Source of the DNA: Nonomuraea harbinensis
GTDB lineage: Bacteria > Actinomycetota > Actinomycetes > Streptosporangiales > Streptosporangiaceae
Reading direction: 5' to 3'
DNA length: 64,000 bases
Assembly: GCF_019396385.1 (NCBI RefSeq)
Contig: NZ_JAHKRN010000017.1
Coordinates: 1 to 64,000 of the forward strand
Positions 15,138-22,122 of the stretch are shown piece by piece. The first letter of the stretch is position 1; the number at the start of each line of letters is the position of its first letter. The notes beneath the pieces are model-generated. The model did no database searches and had not been told where the DNA came from. It saw nothing but the letters and a program-made list of their open reading frames with translations. The translations under genes were made by a program, and so were the position numbers.

Positions 15138-16261
15138 CGGGTGAACTCGCGCCGCTCGGCCGTCCACCCGGCCGCCTGCTCGCTCAGCGTGAGGCCGAGC
15201 CCCGGCCGGTCGGGCACGAGCATGCGCCCGTCACGGATCTCCAGCCGCTCCTCGAACAGCGGCTCCAGCCACTCGAAGTGCTCCACCCAGGGCTCCTGCC
15301 CGTACGCGGCAGCGAGGTGCAGGTGGATCTCCATGGCGAAGTGCGGGGCGAGCTGCACCCGGTGGTGCTCGGCGAGCGCGGCCAGGCGCAGGAACGGGGT
15401 GACGCCGCCGATCCGCGGCGCGTCCGGCTGCAGGATGTCGGCGCCGCCCGCGCGCAGCAGCTCGGCGTGCTCGGCGACGCTGGTCAGCATCTCGCCGGTG
15501 GCGACGGGCGTGTCGAGCGCGGCGGCCAGCGCGGCGTGCCCGGCGTGGTCGTGCGCGTCGAGCGGCTCCTCGATCCACACCAGGCCGAACTCCTCCAGCG
15601 CCCGCCCCATCCGGGCCGCCGCCGGCCGGTCCCACTGCTGGTTGGCGTCGACCATCAGCGGCACCTCCTCGCCCAGCAGCTCGCGCGCCGCCCGCACCCT
15701 GGCCAGGTCGGCCCGCCCGTCGGGCTGGCCCACCTTGATCTTGATGCCGCCGATGCCGCGCTCCAGCGCCGCGGCGGCGTTCTCCAGCACCCGCTCGATC
15801 GGGGCGTGCAGGAAGCCGCCCGAGGTGTTGTAGCAGCGCACCGAGTCGCGGTGCGCGCCCAGCAGCTTGGCCAGCGGCAGCCCGGCCCGCCTGGCCTTCA
15901 GGTCCCACAGCGCGATGTCGAAAGCGGCGACGGCCTGGATGGACAGCCCGCCGCGGCCCACGGACGCGCCGGCCCACACCAGCTTCTCCCACAGCCTGGG
16001 GATGTCGTTGGCGTCCTCGCCGATCAGCTCGGGGGCGATCTCGCAGGCGTGCGCGTACTGGCCGGGGCCGCCCGCCCGCTTGGAGTAGCAGAACCCGATC
16101 CCCTCCAGGCCGCCCTCGGTGGTGATCTCGGCGAACAGGAAGGCGACCTCGGTCATCGGCCGCTGCCGCCCGGTGAGCACCTTGGCGTCGCTGACCGGTG
16201 TGTCGAGCGGCAGGTAGACGGACGACAGGCGGACCCGGGCGATGCGGTCGAGGGGATTCAT
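15128..16261 (-). CDS. Mandelate racemase/muconate lactonizing enzyme family, L-talarate/galactarate dehydratase-like
   Basis: A 377-residue enolase-superfamily enzyme with a complete active site: K174-x-K176 in GIKIKVG, metal ligands D205 (VDANQQW), E231 (WIEEPL) and E257 (TGEML), and the D280/H307 dyad (QPD, APHF). The pattern and flanking sequence (FCYSKRAGGPGQYAH loop) best fit the talarate/galactarate dehydratase group, which abstracts the alpha proton of an acid sugar and eliminates water. It is cytoplasmic. It stands alone, not beside obvious sugar-acid catabolic genes, though the window has other plant-polymer genes. A related acid-sugar dehydratase specificity is possible. Confidence 0.82.
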   Translation of the reverse strand: MNPLDRIARVRLSSVYLPLDTPVSDAKVLTGRQRPMTEVAFLFAEITTEGGLEGIGFCYSKRAGGPGQYAHACEIAPELIGEDANDIPRLWEKLVWAGASVGRGGLSIQAVAAFDIALWDLKARRAGLPLAKLLGAHRDSVRCYNTSGGFLHAPIERVLENAAAALERGIGGIKIKVGQPDGRADLARVRAARELLGEEVPLMVDANQQWDRPAAARMGRALEEFGLVWIEEPLDAHDHAGHAALAAALDTPVATGEMLTSVAEHAELLRAGGADILQPDAPRIGGVTPFLRLAALAEHHRVQLAPHFAMEIHLHLAAAYGQEPWVEHFEWLEPLFEERLEIRDGRMLVPDRPGLGLTLSEQAAGWTAERREFTRPA

Positions 16262-16401
16262 GAGGGGATCATACGAATCCGGTTGTCATGGCGCGGGGAT
16301 GACAGGTGTCATGCCCGGCCGGTGACTGAGCGGACTGGCCCCGGCGGCCCATGATCGACCAGGCTCGTGCGTGACGTTGACGCCGAGTCCGGAGGTAGCA
16401 G

Positions 16402-17628
16402 ATGTCGATCATGACACGCGTGCTCGCGGGGGTGAGCGCGCTGCTCGTGGCCGGGGCGGTCGCCGTTCCCGCCCAGGCGGCCGTGCCCGGCGGGGGCGAG
16501 CTGCGGGAGTCGCTGGACGCCGTCCACGAAGCAGGCATGTACGGGGTCTACTCCGCGGTACGCGACGGGCGCGACACCTGGAAGGGCGCCTCCGGCGTGG
16601 CCGACGTGCGCACCCGGCGGCCGGTGAAGCCCGACATGGTGCACCGGGTGGGCAGCATCACCAAGACGTTCACCTCGGTCGCGGTGCTCCAGCAGGTCGA
16701 GCGCGGCACGGTAGAGCTGGACGCGCCGGTGAGCCGCTACCTGCCGGACCTGGTCCCCGGCGACCGGATCACGGTGCGCATGCTGCTCAACCACACCAGC
16801 CACATCGCCGACTACATCCCCGGCGCCTTCCCCTCGCTGCTGGAGGGCTCCACGGCCAGCCTGGACGAGCACCGCTTCCGCCGCATCGAGCCCGAGGAGC
16901 TGGCGCGTCTCGGTCTCCAGGCCGCGCCGACGGGGCAGCCGGGGGCGACGCCCGGCTCGTACTCCAACACCAACTACATCCTCGCCGGACTGCTGCTGGA
17001 GAAGGTCACCGGCACGGACGCCGAGGCGTACATCACCCGCCACGTGATCCGCGAGGCCGGGCTGCGGCACACGTCGTTCCCGCGCACGCCGCGCATCCCC
17101 GGGCCGAGCTCCGGCGCGTACGAGTCCATGTACGGGCTGATCGACCCGCCGCGTGACTACGGCGTCTACGACATGTCGTGGGCGGGGACGGCCGGGGCCG
17201 TCGTGTCGACCATGGACGACCTCAACCGCTTCTACCGCGCGCTGCTCCAGGGCGAGCTGGTCGGCGCCGCCCAGCTCGCCGAGATGCGGCGGACCGTGCC
17301 CGTGTCCGCCGGGGGCGGCATCATCGAGTACGGTCTCGGCCTCTACGCGCTCGACCTGCCCTGCGGCCGCTTCTGGGGCCACGACGGCGGCGTCTTCGGC
17401 ATGATCACCCAGTCGCTGTCGAGCCCCGACGGCAGCCGCCAGATCTCCGTGGGCCTGAACCGCGCCAAGTACCAGACCGTCGACGAGAACGGCCAGATCG
17501 TCCCCCACCCGATCGACGCCGCCTTCGTCGGCCACCTCCTGCTCGCGCTCTGCGGGCCGGGCCAGGCCAGGACGCTGTCGACGCCCGTCACCCCGTTCCC
17601 GGCGGACCGGCTCCAGCTCAGCCGATGA
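16402..17628 (+). CDS. Secreted serine hydrolase (beta-lactamase/D-alanyl-D-alanine carboxypeptidase family)
   Basis: 408 residues with a Sec signal peptide (MSIMTRVLAGVSALLVAGAVAV, cut near AQA-A). The class C beta-lactamase-like catalytic SxxK is SITK (Ser85/Lys88). YSNTNY supplies the Tyr-x-Asn motif, and FWGHDGGVFG is the HxG third motif. Members hydrolyse peptidoglycan stem peptides, esters or peptides outside the cell; the exact substrate is unknown. GGAGG lies 7-8 nt before the ATG. The 3' end overlaps the convergent sirtuin gene by 11 bp. Confidence 0.88.
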   Translation: MSIMTRVLAGVSALLVAGAVAVPAQAAVPGGGELRESLDAVHEAGMYGVYSAVRDGRDTWKGASGVADVRTRRPVKPDMVHRVGSITKTFTSVAVLQQVERGTVELDAPVSRYLPDLVPGDRITVRMLLNHTSHIADYIPGAFPSLLEGSTASLDEHRFRRIEPEELARLGLQAAPTGQPGATPGSYSNTNYILAGLLLEKVTGTDAEAYITRHVIREAGLRHTSFPRTPRIPGPSSGAYESMYGLIDPPRDYGVYDMSWAGTAGAVVSTMDDLNRFYRALLQGELVGAAQLAEMRRTVPVSAGGGIIEYGLGLYALDLPCGRFWGHDGGVFGMITQSLSSPDGSRQISVGLNRAKYQTVDENGQIVPHPIDAAFVGHLLLALCGPGQARTLSTPVTPFPADRLQLSR

Positions 17629-18331
17629 GCCGCGCCACCAGCCGGGGCACCGCCTCGCCGATCGGGTCCCTGATCACCTCGTCGGCCAGGTCGTCGTACG
17701 GGGTCGGCCCGGCGTTCACGATGACCAGCCGCGCCCCGTTGCGCTCGGCCAGCGCGGCGAGCGACGCGGCGGGCATCACCTGCAGCGACGTCCCGACGGC
17801 GACGAACACCTCGGCCCGCTCGGCGGCCTCGGCCGCCTCGGCGATCACGTCCTGAGACAGGTTCTCGCCGAACATGACCGTGGTCGTCTTCAGGATCCCG
17901 CCGCACTCCCGGCAGGCGGGATCCTGCTCGCCGTCGTCGATCCGGTCCAGCGCCTCGTCCAGCGTCGAGCGGTCGCCGCATCCGACGCACACCACCCCGA
18001 ACATGTTGCCGTGCAGCTCCAGCACCCGGTCAGGGCTGGACCCCGCCCTCTGGTGCAGGCCGTCGACGTTCTGCGTGATCAGCCGATCGAGCCGCCCGGC
18101 CCGCTCCAGCTCCACCAGCGCCCGGTGCGCGGCGTTGGGCTCGGCCGTGCGCGCCGGGCTGCCCCGGCGGAACGCCCAGGACCGGCGCCGGATCTCGGGA
18201 TCGGCGAGGTAGTAGCCGATGGTGACGAGCTTCTCGTGGTCGGGGTCCTGGCGCCACAGCCCGCTGGGACCGCGGTAGTCGGGGATCCCGGACCCGGTCG
18301 AGATGCCGGCCCCGGTCATGACGGAGATCAT
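17618..18331 (-). CDS. Sir2 family NAD-dependent protein deacylase
   Basis: A 237-residue sirtuin. TGAGISTGSGIPDYRGPSGLW is the NAD-binding start, TQNVDGLHQRAG carries the catalytic His, and two Cys-x-x-Cys pairs (CVGC and CREC) bind zinc. VGTSLQVMPAA and VIVNAGPTPYD complete the NAD pocket. It removes acyl groups from lysines using NAD+ and may regulate acetyl-CoA-handling enzymes in this metabolic neighbourhood. The start may be ATG 18331 or GTG 18334; TACCAT on this strand (18338-18343) is 6 nt before the ATG, favouring a leaderless ATG start. Confidence 0.92.
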   Translation of the reverse strand: MISVMTGAGISTGSGIPDYRGPSGLWRQDPDHEKLVTIGYYLADPEIRRRSWAFRRGSPARTAEPNAAHRALVELERAGRLDRLITQNVDGLHQRAGSSPDRVLELHGNMFGVVCVGCGDRSTLDEALDRIDDGEQDPACRECGGILKTTTVMFGENLSQDVIAEAAEAAERAEVFVAVGTSLQVMPAASLAALAERNGARLVIVNAGPTPYDDLADEVIRDPIGEAVPRLVARLIG

Positions 18332-18334
18332 CAC

Positions 18335-18529
18335 CCCATGGTAGGGACAACCGGTAGTCCGGCATCAGCTGTGCCTGTTAACGGCCCCGAATAGGGACTA
18401 TGTAAGAAATGAACTGCTTTCATGTCTATGTCCGATAAGTCTTACGTGTAGGGCTTCTGTGCCATGGGCATGACCATCACGCTCAATGCGACTCATTTCA
18501 CCATCAGTCCGATTCGGGGGAACGGCTCG
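18335..18529. promoter_or_regulatory. AT-richer intergenic leader of beta-helix gene
   Basis: A 195-bp gap between the divergent sirtuin and beta-helix genes. From about 18380 to 18545 the base composition is clearly less GC-rich than the rest, with stretches such as TGTAAGAAATGAACTG and TGTATATAAACGG. This suggests a strong or specially controlled promoter and a long leader. I could not fix a unique -35/-10 pair. Confidence 0.4.
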
Positions 18530-19402
18530 ATGTATATAAACGGAATTCGCGCCATCGTCGGAGGCGCCGTTCTCTCGGCCGCCGCGCTCGCGGTCGGAGC
18601 GCCGGCGGCCGGCGCGGGGGCGAGCGTACCGTGCTCCGGGCGCGCACTGGTGAAGGCGATCGACAACGCCGCGTCGGGCGCGACGCTCTATCTGACGCCC
18701 GGCTGCAGATACGTCCTGAACGACTTGACCGGCCCGCTTCCGGCCATCGACGCGCCCCTCACCATCCGCGGGGGCAACAGCACGATCCAGCGGGACCCGG
18801 CGGCCGATGCGTTCCGCCTGTTCACCGTCAACAGCGACTTCAACCTCGACCGGGTCAAGCTCCTCGGCGGTGACGCGAGGACCTCCCCAGGGGGATTCGG
18901 CGGAGCCGTCGCCGTCAACAGTGGGACCACGAACCTCAACAGAGTGTTCATCCGGAACAACACCGCCACCTTTTCCGGTGGTCTCGGCGGCGTCGCCGGA
19001 GCCGTCGTCAACGTGTCGAACAGCAATATTCAGAACAACACCGCGACCAGGAACGGCGGCGGTGCGGCCAATGACGGGAGAATGACGTTCATCGACACCG
19101 TCGTCAACAACAACCGCGCCGGGGAGAAAGGCGGAGGAATAGCCAGCGACGGAATCCTGGTGGTGACCGGAAGCGTCGTCAACGACAATACGGCCGGCAC
19201 CGTCGGAGGGGGCGTGGCGAACATCGGTCCCGGCACCGCGTCCATCATCCGCAGCATCGTCAACGGCAACACGGCGAACAACGCCCCGGGAGGCATCGAC
19301 AACGAGGGCGCCCCCGGCGCCGTGACGCTGACGCGGTCGATCGTGCGGGGCAACACCCCCACCAACTGCGCGCCCACGTTCGTCCAGGGGTGCGTCCACT
19401 AG
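18530..19402 (+). CDS. Secreted right-handed beta-helix protein (polymorphic-OMP-like repeats)
   Basis: About 290 residues. A signal peptide (IRAIVGGAVLSAAALAVGAPAAGAGA) leads into VPCSGRALVKAIDNAASGATLYLTPGCRY, the usual opening of secreted beta-helix proteins. Repeated turns follow: NNTATFSGGLGG, NNTATRNGGGAAN, NNRAGEKGGGIAS, DNTAGTVGGGVAN and GNTANNAPGGIDN, which resemble chlamydial-type POMP repeats (G-G-A/I with NNT-A). Cysteines near both ends may clasp the helix. The ATG at 18530 has GGGGGA 8 nt upstream; a longer frame from 18464 lacks a ribosome site. Function unknown: adhesion or polysaccharide binding is possible. Confidence 0.8.
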   Translation: MYINGIRAIVGGAVLSAAALAVGAPAAGAGASVPCSGRALVKAIDNAASGATLYLTPGCRYVLNDLTGPLPAIDAPLTIRGGNSTIQRDPAADAFRLFTVNSDFNLDRVKLLGGDARTSPGGFGGAVAVNSGTTNLNRVFIRNNTATFSGGLGGVAGAVVNVSNSNIQNNTATRNGGGAANDGRMTFIDTVVNNNRAGEKGGGIASDGILVVTGSVVNDNTAGTVGGGVANIGPGTASIIRSIVNGNTANNAPGGIDNEGAPGAVTLTRSIVRGNTPTNCAPTFVQGCVH

Positions 19403-19431
19403 GCTGAGCGAGTCCCCCCGATCATCCCGGC

Positions 19432-19462
19432 TTGACCTTGACGTAGCGTCAAGGTCTCTAAT
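19432..19462 (+). promoter_or_regulatory. MerR-type promoter/operator, leaderless
   Basis: The -35 TTGACC (19432-19437) and -10 TCTAAT (19457-19462) are separated by 19 bp, the over-long spacer of MerR-regulated promoters. The spacer holds a perfect inverted repeat, GACCTTGACG (19434-19443) and CGTCAAGGTC (19447-19456), with 3 nt between. The -10 ends 6 nt before the merR ATG (19469), so the transcript should be leaderless and autoactivated. Confidence 0.8.
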
Positions 19463-19468
19463 GAGGGC

Positions 19469-20218
19469 ATGCGGATCGGCGAGCTCGCCGCGCTGGTCGG
19501 GGTGTCCACCCGGACCGTGCGGCACTACCACCAACTCGGGTTGCTGCCCGAGCCGGCGCGGACGGCCGGCGGCTACCGGGACTACCGGTTGCGCGACGCC
19601 GTGCTGCTCGCCCGCGTCCGCCGGCTGGCGGAGCTGGGGCTGTCGCTGGACGAGATCCGCGACGTGCTCGCCGACGACCGGGGCAGGGACCTGCGAGAGG
19701 TGCTCCTGGAGCTGGACTCCGACCTGGCCAGGCAGCAGGAGCTCATCGCGGCGCGGCGGGTCCGGCTGGCGGCTCTGCTGGAGGAGGGGGAGCTGCGGGC
19801 CGACTCGGCGGTCTCCCCGGACATGGCGGCGGTGCTGCGCGACCTGGACACGGAGGGGTCGACGTTCGCCGAGATGGACCGCGAGATGCTCACGCTCATG
19901 GACACCGTCGCCGACCCCGGGATGCGCGACGAGATCGTCGAGCTGATGCGGCCGCTCGCCGAGCCGGGCATGCGCGAGCGCGCGCACGAGCTCTACCGGC
20001 GCCTCGACGGGCTGGCCGACGCCGAGCCGGGCGATCCGCGCGTCCGCGAGCTGGCCGCCGACCTGGCCGCGCACATGCCGGACGAGCTGGTGCGCGGGGT
20101 GATCGAACACCTGCCGCCGGCGGGCGGGCCGTGGCTCGACGCCATGCTCGAAGAGCTGACACCCGCGCAGGGCGAGGTGTTCCGGTTGATGGTCGACATG
20201 CTGAAGGAGCAGGCGTGA
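19469..20218 (+). CDS. MerR family transcriptional regulator
   Basis: 249 residues. The MerR winged helix is MRIGELAALVGVSTRTVRHYHQLGLLPEPARTAGGYRDYR, then a coiled coil (about 75-110). The long acidic C-terminal domain with repeated DREMLTLMDTVADPGMRDEI-like helices is a probable ligand-binding or protein-interaction domain. Its own promoter has a classical MerR operator. It overlaps the following membrane-protein gene by 4 bp (GTGA), so that protein is its co-expressed partner. The inducer is unknown; the lack of conserved cysteines argues against metal sensing. Confidence 0.92.
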   Translation: MRIGELAALVGVSTRTVRHYHQLGLLPEPARTAGGYRDYRLRDAVLLARVRRLAELGLSLDEIRDVLADDRGRDLREVLLELDSDLARQQELIAARRVRLAALLEEGELRADSAVSPDMAAVLRDLDTEGSTFAEMDREMLTLMDTVADPGMRDEIVELMRPLAEPGMRERAHELYRRLDGLADAEPGDPRVRELAADLAAHMPDELVRGVIEHLPPAGGPWLDAMLEELTPAQGEVFRLMVDMLKEQA

Positions 20219-20820
20219 GGGTGCTGCGCAGGATCGCCGGGTTCGACGCCAAGGGCATGGCCAGCCTCGCGCTGTGGGTCGCCCGACGCAGGGACGGCGT
20301 GCCGCCCGGCGCGCTGGCGGTGTCCTACTCCAGGGCCCAGTCCGCGACGATGATCCTCCTCCTGGTCATGATGGCCGTCGAGGTCGTGGTGGTGGAGGTG
20401 GTGCTGCGCGCCTTCGACGTGCCGGCCTGGATCCGCGTGCCGATCCTGGTCGCCGACCTGTACGGGCTGCTCGTCGGGTTCGCGGTGGTGGCCGCCTGCG
20501 TCACCCGGCCGCACGTCGTCACCGGCCGCGAGCTGCGGATCAGGTACGGCGCCTTCTTCGACCTGCGCATCCCGCGCGAGCTCGTCGCCTCGGTGCGCAC
20601 GGTGCGCTCCTACAACGAGGCCGGCCTGGTCAGGGTCGAGGACGAGCGGCTGACCGTGGCGGTGGCGTCGCAGGTGAACGTGGTGGTCGAGCTGTCGGAG
20701 CCGGTCACCGCGGTCCGCCCGCTGGGCGCCGAGGCGGAGGTCACCACGGTGCGCTTCTTCGCCGACGAGCCGGCCACGCTGGTGGCGGCGCTGCGCCCGG
20801 CCCAGGAGAAGGCGGTCTAG
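20215..20820 (+). CDS. Membrane protein co-transcribed with merR
   Basis: A 201-residue protein with two membrane helices (about 44-65 and 78-98) and a soluble C-terminal domain (VVTGRELRIRYGAFFDLRIPRELVASVRTVRSYNE), resembling PH-like bacterial membrane domains. The GTG at 20215 overlaps the merR stop (GTGA). No enzyme motif is visible. Being the only other gene of the MerR operon, it may be the effector of that response. Its TAG stop shares the palindrome CTAG (20817-20820) with the stop of the convergent TetR gene. Confidence 0.7.
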   Translation: MRVLRRIAGFDAKGMASLALWVARRRDGVPPGALAVSYSRAQSATMILLLVMMAVEVVVVEVVLRAFDVPAWIRVPILVADLYGLLVGFAVVAACVTRPHVVTGRELRIRYGAFFDLRIPRELVASVRTVRSYNEAGLVRVEDERLTVAVASQVNVVVELSEPVTAVRPLGAEAEVTTVRFFADEPATLVAALRPAQEKAV

Positions 20821-21443
20821 CCCGCGCCGATGGCGTGGTCGATGAAATCGAGGAGCACGGCGGTCTGCTGGTCCAGGTCGACGCCGGGGTCCATCGCCCA
20901 TGACTCCAGCACGCCGTCGACGCAGCGCACGATGATGTTGGCGACGCCGCGCGGGTCGAAGGACCGCAGCTCGCCGTCGCGCTGGCCCTGGGCGAGGATC
21001 TCGGCGATCCCGTCGACCTCCTCGGCGAGTTCGTCCGAGTAGGCGTACGAGCCGTCCTCGCCGCGGTGGTTGGCCATGATCTCGCTCATCGCGAGGAACT
21101 CGACGCGATGGGCCTGGAAGAACTCCAGCTGCGACCCGATCCACGCGCGCACCCGCCCGGCGGCCGTCTTCTCGGCCGCGATCCGGGGCTCCATGTGCTG
21201 CCAGCCCCGGTCGAAGAGCCGGGTCACCACCAGGCGGAGGATCTCGTCCTTGCTGCCGAAGTGGTAGCTGATCACGCTCTTGCTGATGCCGGCCTTCTCG
21301 GCGATCCGCGCGAACGAGGTGTGGGCGTAGCCCACCTCGGCCACCACTTCGGCGGCGGCCTCGACGATCTGGGCCCGCCGGGCCTGCTCGATGAAGGACG
21401 GCCGCTTCCGTCCCGGCGGCTCGTGGCCCTCCGGCCCGCTCAT
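20817..21443 (-). CDS. TetR/AcrR family transcriptional regulator
   Basis: 208 residues. The HTH is IVEAAAEVVAEVGYAHTSFARIAEKAGISKSVISYHFGSKDEIL, a canonical TetR N-terminus with YHFGSKDEIL, and a helical ligand-binding domain follows. The ATG at 21443 overlaps the stop of the DUF998 gene (ATGA). So DUF998 and tetR form one operon, whose promoter region carries a 19-bp palindrome fitting a TetR site. Autoregulation and control of the DUF998 protein are inferred. Confidence 0.92.
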   Translation of the reverse strand: MSGPEGHEPPGRKRPSFIEQARRAQIVEAAAEVVAEVGYAHTSFARIAEKAGISKSVISYHFGSKDEILRLVVTRLFDRGWQHMEPRIAAEKTAAGRVRAWIGSQLEFFQAHRVEFLAMSEIMANHRGEDGSYAYSDELAEEVDGIAEILAQGQRDGELRSFDPRGVANIIVRCVDGVLESWAMDPGVDLDQQTAVLLDFIDHAIGAG

Positions 21444-22051
21444 CCCGACACGTCCGCCGCGTGGGCGAACAGCAGCCCGAGCCAGACCCAGCCCACGACG
21501 ATCGTGGCGCGCTGCACGAGCCCGGCCTTCGGGTGGTCGGTCTCCCACGCGTGACCGAAGGCCAGGAAGCCGGCGGTCCCGGCCGCCGCCGTGAGGGCCG
21601 AGTACCACTTCCACCCGGTCTCGGGCAGGACGAACGCCGCGATCAGCGCGGCGGCGGGCAGCGCGAAGAAGACCAGCGCCCCGGCGTAGTCGTGCAGCTT
21701 GTGCGCCTTCGACACCTCCGTGGGCGTCTCCTCGGACGTTCCCGGCGGGTAGCCCCGCATGGGGTCCATCGGGAAGACGCCCGAGGCGACGAGCGAGAGC
21801 CCGAACACCCCGATCACGACGGCGAGCGGCACGCTGCCGAGCGCGCCCGCGACGGCGACCGCGCCCGCCGTGATCGCCGCGCCGCACACGATGAAGTTGG
21901 CCCCTTGCACCCATCCGCGCGGCCCGAGGGCCAGCGCGCTCACCGCGTGCCGGACCGGCCGGTATCCCGGCCGGGTCCAGCCGTCCAGCACGAACGTGAC
22001 GACGAACAGCCACGAGCCCAGCGTGCCCAGCCACAGGACCGTCGTGGTCAT
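21440..22051 (-). CDS. DUF998 domain-containing membrane protein
   Basis: 203 residues with about six membrane helices. TRPGYRPVRHAVSALALGPRGWVQGANFIVCG (about 27-58) and GVFPMDPMRGYPPG (about 91-104) are the DUF998 hallmarks. The family's function is unknown. It is first in an operon with a TetR regulator, an arrangement common for drug- or lipid-responsive membrane proteins. The ATG at 22051 is preceded by the palindromic operator region. Confidence 0.88.
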   Translation of the reverse strand: MTTTVLWLGTLGSWLFVVTFVLDGWTRPGYRPVRHAVSALALGPRGWVQGANFIVCGAAITAGAVAVAGALGSVPLAVVIGVFGLSLVASGVFPMDPMRGYPPGTSEETPTEVSKAHKLHDYAGALVFFALPAAALIAAFVLPETGWKWYSALTAAAGTAGFLAFGHAWETDHPKAGLVQRATIVVGWVWLGLLFAHAADVSG

Positions 22052-22097
22052 GAGCCCAGTCCGTCCGTCTTGATTTCAGGTCGCATGGCCTGATTTT

Positions 22098-22116
22098 AGA
22101 CCAGTCGGACTGATCT
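22098..22116 (-). promoter_or_regulatory. TetR operator overlapping DUF998-tetR promoter
   Basis: AGACCAGTCGGACTGATCT is a 19-bp palindrome with one mismatched pair (AGACCAGTC / GACTGATCT around a central G), like many actinobacterial TetR operators. On the minus strand TAAAAT (22093-22098) abuts it as a possible -10. A second inverted repeat, TCAGG (22076-22080) and CCTGA (22089-22093), lies just downstream. Confidence 0.65.
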
Positions 22117-22122
22117 CGCGTT

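Noticed and set aside
14088..15833. A single long protein joining the oxidoreductase fragment to sequence antisense to the dehydratase-like gene
   Set aside because: After about 15105 the frame is only the antisense of the enolase-superfamily gene. The oxidoreductase tail ends near MKQAAP and its stop has been displaced.
18398..20110. A 570-codon minus-strand frame opposite the beta-helix and MerR genes
   Set aside because: Shadow frame; the opposing proteins have signal peptide, repeats and HTH motifs.
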